From positions 31,992,001 through 32,056,000 of the forward strand of contig CM075943.1 of the NCBI GenBank assembly GCA_038030265.1: a stretch of 64,000 nucleotides of DNA. The letters are read 5' to 3'. The stretch comes from Corythucha ciliata (lineage: Eukaryota > Arthropoda > Insecta > Hemiptera > Tingidae). Every line of letters starts with the position of its first letter. The first letter of the stretch is position 1. A program made the position numbers and the translations under genes. A model generated the notes under the pieces. It worked only from the letters and a program-made list of their open reading frames with translations, searched no databases and was not told where the DNA came from. Shown in pieces: positions 23,700-33,841 of this stretch.

Positions 23700-23939
23700 G
23701 TCTGTTTTTTTGGTTAAATTGATAGTTTTCGGGCCAATTTGTCCCTTCCCCGTCTGGTAGTGAGCATTGGCGGCCCCTATTGCGTTCCGAGTTGGAACCG
23801 GGCTATATTTCTCAGTTAAGGATAATTCAAGGGTCTCAGACTGGTTGCCTTGAAATTTTTTGTCTCAAACAGGCAGGAACTAAAGATTACACAGCACAAC
23901 TGGCGATTTTAAAACCCAAGTCTTTACCCCAAAACATTA

Positions 23940-24236
23940 GGGAGTTATTGCATAACCGTCTGACGGTTAACGTTAACGGTTATGTGACGTCATGATAAGA
24001 GTGAAATTCAAATTTTGAGTTTAAGCGTTAATCACAAACGTTTAAAGACCAGTATGAAGAGGTGTTTTATTAATTTATTTGAAGCAATGAAGTGCATCTA
24101 TGCCCTACCATGTGTTCATATTTTAGCGCAACTGTTATTTGCAATAACTCTTTTTCCACCGACTCAAACGGCTACGCTTATGGTGACGTCACATAATTGT
24201 AAACGTTAAGCGTCAGACGGCTATGCAATAACTTCC
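23940..24236. mobile_element. 297-bp MITE with TA target duplication
   Basis: Terminal inverted repeats of about 55 bp begin GGGAGTTATTGCATA on the left and GGAAGTTATTGCATA on the right. They continue through CCGTCTGACG and TTATGTGACGTCA. TA flanks both ends (23938-23939 and 24237-24238), as expected for elements moved by Tc1/mariner-type transposases. No reading frame of note. Confidence 0.8.
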
Positions 24237-24427
24237 TATTATGATTTCACCCTAAAACTGGCGGGCTTAACCCAAACTGATGAAAAACGAATGATTTTAC
24301 AAAAACAGACCACTCTGAATTAAAAACTGCCGATTCTATCACACAAATGGCGATTCTACTCAAAAACCGTAGGATTTCTCGCCATAGCTGACGTCCCCCC
24401 TCCCACCAAACTGAATATATCACTACT

Positions 24428-24494
24428 CGTGACGCAGATGAAGGACAGTAATGGCCGAAGATCTGCGGCACCTACAGAAAGTCTAGTCACCTTG
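24428..24494 (-). mobile_element. CAAGGTGAC MITE, terminal fragment
   Basis: Sequence ending TCTAGTCACCTTG matches the right end of the MITE at 41241-41532, including the block GAAGGACAGTAATGGCCGAA. Only the outer about 67 bp remain. Confidence 0.7.
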
Positions 24495-24640
24495 ATTTTA
24501 CCGTTAAACCAATTTCGTCAGTTTCCCCTCAAAAAGAAACTGGAGGTTTTACCTCAAAACCATCAATTTTATCACAAAACTGACTAGTTTTAACCCAAAA
24601 TTGAAGTTGGTATCCTAAGGTCCGCTTTTATTGATTAATA

Positions 24641-25022
24641 GTGAATTTCACCACCGGGAGTTACGTTGGAGTTACAAAACTTTAACATTGTTTACATTAA
24701 TTGTGACGCATTTTTTCCGTTAATTCTGAGATAACGTAACTCAAAACTTAACTCTAGGTGGTGAAACAAGAAAGTTTCACATTTTTCAAAATTTTTTTTT
24801 TTTTTGGCCGAACACATAAGTATAAAATATGAATATAAAAACGTGTAAAGATAATTAAATCGTGCTAGAAATAGTTTTGTTTTAATTAATAAAAATAGGA
24901 AATTTTGTTCCCGCCAAAACGCCTCACGTCACGAACGTGTACTCCGTCCTTGTCTTACTACATTTTGTGTCACTTGATATGAGTCACAGTTACCTGGCTC
25001 ATTTCATTGGACGGTGCAACAT
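24641..25022. other. no recognised gene
   Basis: AT-rich spacer between two CAAGGTGAC MITE fragments. GTTAC-type inverted blocks at 24661 and 24728 and a T run occur. Nothing coding. Confidence 0.35.
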
Positions 25023-25212
25023 CAAGGTGATTAAACTTTCTATAGGTGTCCTTCACCTACGTCACGAGCAATCCCAACCGCCTTTGCGCTGGACCCAGTC
25101 CATTATTAATTGTTATTGGGTTGTGATTTTTGAGAATTTATTAACTTCAATTTCAAAATTAACTTGCTCTGTTGCTCTAGGGTGAGCAATCGGGAGTAAA
25201 GGACTGCTGCTG
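25023..25212 (+). mobile_element. CAAGGTGAC MITE, left half, disrupted by a LINE
   Basis: CAAGGTGATTAAACTTTC starts at 25023. The following bases match the reverse complement of the intact copy at 41241-41532 through GCGCTGGACCCAGT and GAGCAATCGGGAG. The match stops at the LINE insertion and resumes after it at 29324-29372 with GGACTGCTGCTGGTGACG. The far end is lost. Confidence 0.8.
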
Positions 25213-25548
25213 AAGGGGGAAGGATCATCCTCCGGCCCCCAGCAGCAGCCGATGGAGGTGGATCAGGTAGCCGCTGCTGTGCGGGGTCCCACCCCCGCAC
25301 CGCGGCAGGAAGAGCTATCTGTGGGAACAGCGGTTGGCGCCACGGCATCCGGGCAGTCAACGCAGGTAGCTCCCTCATATGCTAGGCCATCGACTAGCAA
25401 GGCGGGGGAGAGAGGAGATAGTGTCGGACCAGCGGGGGGTGAAAGAGTCCCGAAGGCGGCAGGTCGGGCACGGAAACCCCACCCTACTCCGAGTAAGGCG
25501 ATGCTGAAGAAGCAATCGCGGAGTGGGGTACATAAGGGGAATAAGTGA
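25213..25548 (+). pseudogene. LINE ORF1, C-terminal remnant
   Basis: The frame is open from the insertion junction through an ATG at 25252 to TGA at 25546-25548. It is rich in A, G, P and S, with a basic end (KKQSRSGVHKGNK). ORF1 proteins of this group usually bind element RNA and often carry CCHC knuckles; none is seen here, so only part remains or the form is divergent. The stop overlaps the start region of ORF2 (25545), a close coupling common in such LINEs. Confidence 0.6.
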
Positions 25549-28500
25549 CCGCTACGGGGTTCCGCTTCCTCCAGGTGAATCTGCATCGTGCGGCAGCGGC
25601 GTCAGCCGTCTTGAGCAGGGTGTTCACTGGGGGAAGCTATGACGTCGCCATGGTTCAGGAGCCATGGGCATGGGAGAGGCAGGTCAAGGGCCTCTCTGCG
25701 ACAGCAGGTAAGCTGGTTTACTGTAGGGATGAGGAGCGGCCACGAACTGCGCTGCTTCTAAGTCCCGCAGTGAAATTTTTAACTATGCCAGAATTTCTGT
25801 GCAGAGATTTGACAGCAGTCATCCTGGAAGCCAAGGACGAGGACCGGACCCGGAGGTGTGTGGTAGCTTCCGCGTACTTCCCGGGGGACGCTGAAGTGAC
25901 GCCGCCGGAGGAGCTTCAGCGTTTGGTCCTGTACTGCAGCGCGAGGAACCTGCAGCTGATTGTGGGTTGTGATGCGAATGCTCACCATACCATCTGGGGA
26001 AGTACAGATGTCAACGCCAGGGGTGAGTCACTCTTTCAATTTTTGATGACGCATGACCTGGTGGTGGTAAATCAGGGCTCGATCCCTACTTTCGTGACAA
26101 GTGCGAGGAGTGAGGTCCTGGATGTTACTCTGGCTAGCCAGTTTTTGGCCAATAGTGTCAGAGATTGGAAAGTCATGTCAGAAACATCAATGTCTGACCA
26201 TAGGCTGATTTCGTTTGAGGTCGAGTTTCCTAGGGTTAGAAGTACAGAGTATCGGAATCCCAAGAACGCGGATTGGGAGGTCTTTAAGGGGCATCTTGAA
26301 CAGGAGTTGTCTGAGATGGACCTGGACATTCAGTGCCACGCCGATCTCGATAGGGCGGTGGAGGCGATAAATTCAGCGGTCCTCAGTGCGTATGAGGAAA
26401 GCTGTCCTGTTAAGGTGAAGAAGGGGAACAGGGAAGTCCCTTGGTGGAACAACGAGCTGGAGATGCTCAGAAGAGAAACGAGGAGGCTTTACAATAGGGC
26501 CAGATCACGTGGGGAGTGGGAGGCTTATAGGCACTCCCTCACGGAGTATAACAAGGCCCTTAGGAAAGCAAAGCGGGCCACGTGGAGGACCTTCTGTGAG
26601 GGGATGGAGAATGTGTCCGTTATGGGCAGACTACAGAGGGTCCTGTCCAAAGAGAGCCCGGGCCAAATTGGTCTAATAAAAAAGGCAGATGGGGCGTATA
26701 CCGAGAGCGCTAAAGAGACCCTGGAGGTCCTCCTGCGAAGTCATTTTCCTGATTCCAGAGATGCAGGGGCCTCAGATGTTCAGGGCGAAGTGGTGGCTGA
26801 CTGCCAGCCAGCAAATAATGCAATATGGAGCGCATCGGGGAAATTGTTTACGCCCGCGAAAATTAAATGGGCTATCGGCTCATTTAAGCCCTATAAATCC
26901 CCTGGGCCGGACGGGATATTCCCGGTCATGTTACAGCGTGGCCTGGAGGTCCTGGAGCCGCGTCTCAGAAGGATCTTTAGGGCAAGTTATGCATTATCGT
27001 ATATACCGAAGGCATGGAGGGAGGTCAGGGTTGTGTTCATTCCTAAGTCGGGAGCAAACTCCTCGGCCCAGGCAAAGGCGTACCGACCCATAAGCCTCAT
27101 GTCCTTCCTCCTTAAAACAATGGAAAAGGTAATTGGCCTGGATATCAAGGACGGTTGCCTTAAAATTAAACCAATCCAGAGGGGGCAGCATGCCTACCAG
27201 GCGGGCAAGTCTACTGAGACCGCCCTAAACGAACTGGTGGGTAAGGTTGAGAAATCTCTGGAGGCGAAAGAAACTGCGCTGGGCTGCTTCCTGGACATAG
27301 GTGGTGCTTTTGATAACACCACCTATGACTCTATGGAGGCTGCAGTAAGGAGCAGAGGTGTTGATCCATCTTCAGTGAAATGGATCAAGGGGATGCTGGA
27401 ATGCCGCGTCGTGACTTCGGAGCTGGGAGGGGAGACTGTTTCCGTGTTGCCCTCAAGGGGGTGTCCCCAGGGGGGTGTCCCCAGGGGGGTGTGCTCTCTC
27501 CTTTGCTCTGGTTGCTCGTGGTGGACGAGCTTCTCGCTATCCTAAAGGAGCAGGGTTATGAGGTAGTTGGTTACGCGGATGACCTTGCGATTCTAGTTAG
27601 GGGCAAATTCGATGGTACCATGTCCAGTAGGATGCAGGGTGCCCTTAACATAGTGCAGCGATGGTGCAGCAAGCATGGTCTCCGGGTTAACCCTGAGAAG
27701 ACCACCCTTGTTGCGTTAACCAGGTGGAGGAAGCTGACATTAAAGGTTGTTCGACTGAATAGAGAAGTGTTGAAAGTAGGAAAATAAGTCAAGTACCTTG
27801 GAGTTACCCTGGATCAGGGGCTCAAATGGAACTCGCATATCAAGAGGGTGCTGAGTAAGGCCACGTTCGCATTGTGGGCTGGTCGGAAAATGTTTGGCAA
27901 AACATGGGGTCTAAAGCCAAAAATGGTGTCGTGGGTGTACACAGCCGTTGTTAGGCCCATCTTCACCTTTGGCTCACTCTTATGGTGGCAGACGACGATA
28001 CAAGGGACAGTCCAGGCCTTGCTGAATAAGTTGCAGCGCCAGGCCTGTCTTGGAGTAACGGGTGCTATGCATTCGTGCCCGACGGCAGCCATGGAGGTGT
28101 TACTGGACATGCCTCCCCTGCACTTTCATGTGCAGGCGACCGCATATATGGCGGCGGTGAGACTGCTGCGGGCGGAGTACGTGAAGCGGGGTGTCCAGGT
28201 TGGGCACTTGCGTGTTCTGGAGGAAGTTGCATGTAGTGAGGCGGCTGAAGTCGTTACGGATCTCATGCATGTGAGGATGGATTTTGAGAAACCCTTTAAG
28301 GTCGACATAGGCAACCGCGACCTTTGGGATAAGGGTTTGCCGAGGTTTAAGCCCGGCACGCAAGTATGGTATACTGATGGATCTGTGAAGGATGGGGGTG
28401 CTGGCATTGGGGTCTTTGGCCCCAGGCTTCAGCATTGGGAGTCCCTTGGGACGACCGCCACCATCTTTCAGGCGGAGATCTATGCTATAGAAGCCTGTGC

Positions 28501-29194
28501 GCGGAAGATTAGTGAGAGGGGTCTCCGGAAAGCGAAGATCTTTATCCCGTCTGACAGCCAGGCGGCTCTTAAAGCCCTAGGCTCAAGCGTCGTGAACTCG
28601 AAGCTAGTTTGGGGATGTCTTGAAGCCCTCAGGCCTGTGGCAACGGCAAACAGCCTTACTTTGATGTGGGTGCCGGGTCACAAGGGGTTTGAGGGGAATG
28701 AAATGGCTGATCAACTCGCGAAGAGAGGATCAGAGATGCCTTACGTGGGCCCGGAGCCAAGTCTCGGGGTCACGAAGTCCTTCACGAAGAGGCAGGTGGA
28801 GGCGTGGTTGGACGAGAGGCATCGTGAACACTGGGTTAGACAACCAGGTCTCAGGCAGGCCAAGCTCTTTGTCACTCCAAAGGGACGATCGGAGAAGGGC
28901 CTGATCTCTCTGAGCCGAGGAGACCTTAGAATCTTGGTGGGACTGCTAACGGGACATTGTGCCCTTCGATGTACACTCAGACTAATGGAGAAGTCTGACA
29001 CGGACATTTGCAGATTTTGCGACCTGGCCGTGGAAACAGCAGAGCACGTACTGTGTGAGTGCCAGGCTCTGGGGCGGTTACGCTTTCTACATCTTGGAAA
29101 TGATGTGCTTCAACCGGAGGACATCTCCAGGATGGCTACGGGAAATATCCTCAACTTCGTTAAGGAGTGGTGGTGGAGGACGCTTGAAAGCTAG
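25545..29194 (+). pseudogene. LINE ORF2: endonuclease, reverse transcriptase, RNase H; two lesions
   Basis: ORF2 would nick target DNA, prime and copy element RNA. The APE-type endonuclease comes first: FLQVNLHRAAAAS, VQEPW, VGCDANAHHTIWGS and SDHRLISFEVE hold the expected N, E, D and H residues. The RT follows: KSPGPDGIFPVMLQ, AYRPISLMSFLLKTMEKV, the G-C-PQGG box and GYADDLAILV with the catalytic pair. RNase H (about 28360-28710) has YTDGS, FQAEIYAIEA, SDSQAA and VPGHKGFEGNEMAD. The C-terminus has CRFC and AEHVLCEC. Lesions: a 14-bp tandem duplication near 27464-27491 shifts the frame in the RT, and an in-frame TAA at 27785-27787 follows. Otherwise the frame is clean, so the copy is probably young. 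RNase H places it in the I/LOA group, not in R1 or jockey proper. Confidence 0.92.
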
Positions 29195-29326
29195 CGTCTT
29201 TCTTGGCAGGGCAACCTGAGGGGACACCACAATAGATCTTATAGGTCGAGTTTGGTAGGAGATAGTTTCTTCTGGGCTTCCCTCCCCCTTTAATAAAAAA
29301 ATAAAAAAAAAAAAAAAAAAAAAAAA
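29195..29326 (+). other. LINE 3' UTR and A-rich tail
   Basis: Follows the ORF2 stop at 29192-29194. It ends with TTTAATAAAAAAATAAA and a long A run to 29326, directly against the second target-site copy. Confidence 0.8.
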
Positions 29327-29372
29327 GGACTGCTGCTGGTGACGTCAGTCCCCACCCCTCCCGCTAGATGTC
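29324..29372 (+). mobile_element. CAAGGTGAC MITE, continuation after the LINE
   Basis: GGTGACGTCAGTCCCCACCCCTCCCG matches the interior of the intact MITE, but in short blocks only. The similarity fades by about 29372, so the right terminus of this copy is missing. Confidence 0.65.
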
Positions 29373-29971
29373 CAGCGACTGCGTCCCAGCATGCTATGAT
29401 GAGGGGGCTTAATGTCGGAACAACGATGTGGATGATTGATATGAAAATATGGGCAGGGAAAAGGGTAATAAGACTTGCGTCTCGTGCTGACAACTTCCGC
29501 CCTAACCCGACCTTGTACCGTCTTCATTACGACCTTGTGTCGTAATTTATACTATAAAAATTTAAATATAGTGAGTGAAAGGTTTCCCTCCAAACATGAA
29601 CAACGTGGTGCTCAAACGAAAAGCCGCTGAAGTTTCCATCTCAAGGTTTACCTTTTTAAGAAGTACATATTTAAGAAGTGATTTATCTTGAATGCACGAA
29701 TTTTTATTTTAAAAGTCGTTCTATTTTACCCGTTGAGTCCTGTAATATATCCCGGGCCAATAAAATAAACTGAAGACAATGGAAACCATTGCCACCGAGC
29801 CGAAGTCAGGATGGTGAAGTGGGGAGCAGCATTGATGACGTAGTTTGTTGGTGAGGGGGCAGGGCGGGCGTTCTGATCAGCTCGTAACAGCAAACGTCAA
29901 ATACAAAATAATGAATGGAGTTTTTGACGAACGGAAAACGATGTAAGCTCTATTTTTTGAAAACTTCATCA
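29373..29971. other. no recognised gene
   Basis: Spacer between LINE/MITE and a hairpin element. No gene seen. Confidence 0.4.
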
Positions 29972-30132
29972 TAAAAATAGTATATTACACAACGAGTGAG
30001 GGAAGTAGAATTTTGCACGCGAGTTTTGTTTGGCTCCCGGGCGCAGCCGAAACATAATTTTTCCGCAGCCGAGGGTGCTGAAAAAAACGAGCGAGGCAAC
30101 TCTACTCCCTCACGAGTTGTGTACACTATTTT
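29972..30132. mobile_element. 160-bp hairpin element
   Basis: Left arm ATAGTATATTACACAACGAG and right arm (reverse) ATAGTGTACACAACTCGTG pair across about 160 bp. Further in, GCACGCGAGTTTT pairs with AAAAAACGAGCG. A small MITE-like foldback without coding capacity. Confidence 0.6.
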
Positions 30133-30274
30133 TCGCATGGCTAGCTACCCATCTTTTGACATAAGCCTAATAAAAACGGTGTCAATTTTCATTCGTGTGC
30201 ATTTGATAACGTTCGGTCAACTACATAATAGAGACTTTTAGCAACACCCCCGCTCAAGGTAAGGCTACTATTAT

Positions 30275-30445
30275 AACCCGAGTACGGAAACACGCGATAA
30301 CCGCCATATTTGGTCCCTCCGGTCGGTATCACTCGGGTCTTGATAAGTGTTTTCTCTTCCACACGTCTTTTGATTGTCTCTCTTCACTTCTCACAACTCA
30401 TACCATCTGATTTCTTTTTTTTTAAATCAGCTTCATTCTTCTTTT

Positions 30446-30509
<64 letters not shown>

Positions 30510-30585
30510 ATGGAGTGACTTCACAAGCGATAAAAAGTCGGAGGGACCAAATATGGCGGTTATCGCGTGTTTCCGTACCTGGGTT
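30275..30585. mobile_element. 311-bp MITE with CGCCATATTTGGTCCCTC in its TIRs
   Basis: About 48-bp terminal inverted repeats start AACCCGAGTACGGAAACA on the left and AACCCAGGTACGGAAACA on the right. Both continue through CGATAACCGCCATATTTGG. A TTA microsatellite occupies the interior. The element at 55644-55880 shares the TIR core. Confidence 0.85.
30448..30508 (+). repeat. (ATT)n microsatellite
   Basis: About twenty perfect ATT units inside the MITE at 30275-30585. Leucine or isoleucine runs in the translations here are artefacts of the repeat. Confidence 0.97.
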
Positions 30586-30601
30586 CTAAAGGTTCTCTAC
30601 T

Positions 30602-30725
30602 CAAGGTGACTAAAGGTTCTCTACGTCGGCCATTACTGTCCTTCATCTACGTCACGCGCAGTCCCAAGCCCTTTGCGCTGGCGCCAGTAAGTTATTAATT
30701 GTTGTTTTGGTGCTGCGACATGGCC
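30602..30725 (+). mobile_element. CAAGGTGAC MITE, left fragment
   Basis: Starts CAAGGTGACTAAAGG at 30602 and follows the outer half of the family through GGCCATTACTGTCCTTCAT and CCCTTTGCGCTGG. Truncated near the middle. Confidence 0.7.
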
Positions 30726-31250
30726 GTTAAATCTAGTGTCCTGAATTTTTTTTCGTCGACTTTTTTGTGTTGCTTTATTTTATTTGTCAAAGTGACCCCA
30801 CTTTCAAATTAAAATCCTTAGGAACTAATAGTTAAGTTTTTTGCGTGAAAAAGTTGAGTTGATTCATACGTTCGGACGTTATTATAAAGTAATTATTATT
30901 AGATTTTTTCTCATTATAATACATAACAGCAATATCAAATTCGCATTTTTTTTTTAATTGTACTACAATGTAGAGTATGGTGCGTTAAAACCGAAGTGTC
31001 CCGTAACACTTCTCTCTGGACATAAATTGCTTGACCAGCTTCAGAGTATAAACAATGACGAACATTTCTAGATTTTTGTGTTAAAGAACGCGGTGGTTGA
31101 ATCCAATGTGATTCGGGTCTGTCACACAATTTCAAGCAATATAAGTGTAGCGGGGCACTAAGGTGTAAACTCACCTTTAGTCATACAAAATATTCGATAA
31201 GTAAAAACACTAAATTTTCCGGATACCTAATTTTTACTATCTTAATCCAG

Positions 31251-33841
31251 ATGCTTGGTACCCGGTGCGCCGTACTAACGTGCCGTAACAGCCGTTTGAA
31301 AACTCGTCAAAAAGGCGTTAAAGTGATGAACCATCGTTTTCCCCAAAACGCTGCATTAAGAGCAAAATGGTTCCACCTCGCTAGACGAGAGAGAGAATGG
31401 AAACCCAGCTCGAGTTACGTGTGCTCTGAACATTTTTCAAATGACGACTATGAAAGAGATTTGCAGCATGAACTGATGGGTCTGCCTCCGAGAAAGAAAT
31501 TGAAAACTTCAGCAATCCCTATATAGTGTGCAATCTTTGACCCCAGATGGAAAAATTGTAGAGCAATTGAATGATACACCAACAGCGGTGTCAGAGAAAA
31601 GCACAGAAAGTGATCCAGAGCCTACTGAAGGGATTAACTACTGTGCAACACCCCGGAAACGAAAATTATAGAAAATAAAGGTACTTTTATTTGCCATTAC
31701 AAAAAAAAAGGAATAAGCAATTAGTTTACTCTGCAGGGGCTGATTCATCATAAAATAGTTCCCAAGAAAGTATGCAGTTGTTGCGGTCTGAGTTAGCCGA
31801 ATCGAAGGCTCAGCTTCTTCGACGATACCAAGAGGTTTGTATATCAATCATATGCATACCTAGTATAATTTGTATAATTGTTATTATCCCTCATGTCTTA
31901 GTATTCAACCATTTATGAAAGTATTCGAAACATTGTACGTGGTCATATTAATGGATTTTTGTCCTTCCAGATAACAAATCTAAAAGGTCAGCTGCAAATA
32001 AAAGATCAGACACAGGCTCATCTTGACGAAGCTCTTCACGAATTGAATTGTCTGAAGAAGTCATTATCAAAGCTCTTAAGCTCCAACCAGTTGGAAATTT
32101 TGATTGGAACCAAACGTAAAGCAACGTGGACAAATCAAGATATCAACCAAGCATTTACACTGAGGTAAAATGTCACTAAATTACAACTCAAGCAAGGGGG
32201 AGCTGCAGGCTGCAGTGATGATTCCTCGAGCCCCCCCTCCATTCCCCTCGTCTACTACTCGGCGTGAACTTTCTCGCCTTATTTCTGCACAAATCCTGGT
32301 TTTTAAAGCCTCGTTTCCATCGTATCATTTTTTTCAAATTTCGTCCCCGAAGTTACTTTAAACCTACCTTGAACATTTATCAAGAAAGGCGATCTTCCGT
32401 CGACTTATTTGAAAAAAAGGAATGCTGTTGCATATGTGGAATTTCTCGGAGATTGAAACGAGTCTTTAAAAACCATAATTAGTGCACAAATAAGAAGGGA
32501 AACTGTATATTGCACAATTACGTACAGGTGGTCATGGCAAGAGGTTTAGTGAGCTCCTGGAAGCAGCCTATCTTCATGAAAATTGGACAAACGATGACAG
32601 CCGATGTTTTGTACTGCATAATCACGAAACTTCGTGAAACTGGTTTCATTTTTGTCAGTTGTGTATCTGATTGTGGTGGTGGCAACCGGGGCTTACGGAA
32701 GACCTTGGATCTAGAAAACCCTACAAAACTCGGATCAGTCAGTCACCCCATATCTCTGAAAAAAAAAATTTTTTCCCCTGATGCTCCCCAGTCAATCAGT
32801 GAGATTGGCTGCTGAACTTATGTCGCACACAGTAGCTGCAGCTATTCAAAAATACTGCACGCACGAAACAAGTTATTCGACAGCAAGAGTTATATCTACA
32901 GTGAATCAATGGTTCGATCTGATGAATACGTTTGTCCCGCGACCGCTTTGGGCCAATGCTATGCCTCATAAATCTGCTTAAGGCCTCAACCTTGTGGCAT
33001 AAAACAACATTTTGGAAGAAGTGAGGTCCTTAATTCAGAGCATGAAAGTAAAAGGAAGGTAAAACTTGATGTTCTTCATAAGAGCAATTTTAATGTCCTT
33101 ATCAAGTCTCCAGGGACTTGACATCCATGTAACCTCCAAATTTTCCGAAATCAAATATATACTCACTCATAGGATCAACCAAGACAGCTTGGAAAACCTG
33201 TTTGGCCAGGTCCGAATGACAGGTGGAATTCATGACCATCCCTCCCCCATGGAGTTCAAGAATCTCCTGATATTGATTATACTCGGGAAGAATGGTATGG
33301 CTGGCCGAAATACGAACGTGCAAAGTCTGCCAGCAAACGAAAACTTTCTACTTAAACCTATTTTTGATTGTGAAGAGGAATCAATGACAGTAGATGATCA
33401 TCGCTCCGGTCAAGAATGGGCCTTGCGATGAAGCAAGCGATGGTGAGTGTTCGATTTCGGCACAGTCACATGACTTATTTGCTGAAGAAATGAAAGATGA
33501 GTGCTGTTCCGATGGGCTCTTGTAGTTGAGTGGGTGGCTGTGAAAGAAATTCCGCAAGTCTTTTCCTGACCTCGATTTGGGGTGCCCCACTCAAGTGATG
33601 GACAAAAGTGACGAAGTGAGAAGCGCTGGCCATGATTACACTCCTCCGTCTTAGGTGAGGCAGCTCTCGTTCGGGGGATTAATAGAGCCATTCAACTTTC
33701 TTGCTACAAAGTGTAAGGAAGTGGAGGAGATTTTCGTCACAAACATGGTAAAAAAGACCATCAAATCGAAACGTTTGCCTCTCAAACTATTACTTGACCA
33801 AGCAGAGCATGTAAATTTACCCGAATCCATGAAGAAGTGCT
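31251..33841 (+). pseudogene. THAP-domain P-type transposase gene, decayed, intron-containing
   Basis: The product of such genes binds element ends through its N-terminal THAP zinc finger and cuts DNA with an RNase H-like core. The THAP domain is at 31251-31526: CAVLTC, then W and YVCSEHF, then LPPRKK. A leucine/glutamine coiled coil follows (LLRSELAESKAQLLRRYQE). GT-AG introns are seen at 31680-31734 and 31835-31970, and a donor at 32166. After these come WTNQDINQAFTLR, MARGLVSSWKQPIFMKIG, VSDCGGGNRGLRKTL, VNQWFDLMN, YILTHRINQDSLENLFGQVR and HDHPSPMEFK, all in the order of THAP/P transposases. The end GGLIEPFNFLATK leads to a stop at 33841. Frameshifts occur near 31526 and near an A run at 32760-32770, and some core is missing around 32170-32500. 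AG precedes the first ATG, so an upstream exon may exist. Terminal inverted repeats were not found. Confidence 0.85.
31835..31970 (+). other. GT-AG intron inside the P-type transposase gene
   Basis: The coiled-coil frame RRYQE stops at GTTTGT (31835) and resumes after TTTTTGTCCTTCCAG (ending 31970) with ITNLKGQLQIKDQT in a compatible phase. Length 136 bp. A good pyrimidine tract precedes the AG. Confidence 0.7.

Larger units (their letters stand above)
23700..24640 (+). repeat. degenerate array, family F, split by a MITE
   Basis: Units of about 25-35 bp of the form CCAAAACTGACGATTTTAC recur before 23937 and after 24239, up to about 24640. The central 300 bp is a separate inserted element. 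A fragment of the CAAGGTGAC MITE lies inside at 24428-24494. Confidence 0.6.
25213..29326 (+). mobile_element. I-group LINE (LOA/I-like), 4.1 kb, with 15-bp target duplication
   Basis: The element carries the end of an ORF1, a full ORF2 (endonuclease, RT, RNase H, C-terminal zinc motif), a 3' UTR and an A-rich tail at 29291-29326. AAAGGACTGCTGCTG occurs at 25198-25212 and at 29324-29338, within the interrupted MITE. That makes a direct target duplication of 12-15 bp, the ambiguity coming from the A tail. GC is much higher (about 52 percent by eye) than in the flanks. It is 5'-truncated within ORF1, whose frame is open right up to the junction. Confidence 0.9.

Noticed and set aside
30310..30609. 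99-codon frame with a long Ile run
   Set aside because: Translation of the ATT microsatellite in a MITE.
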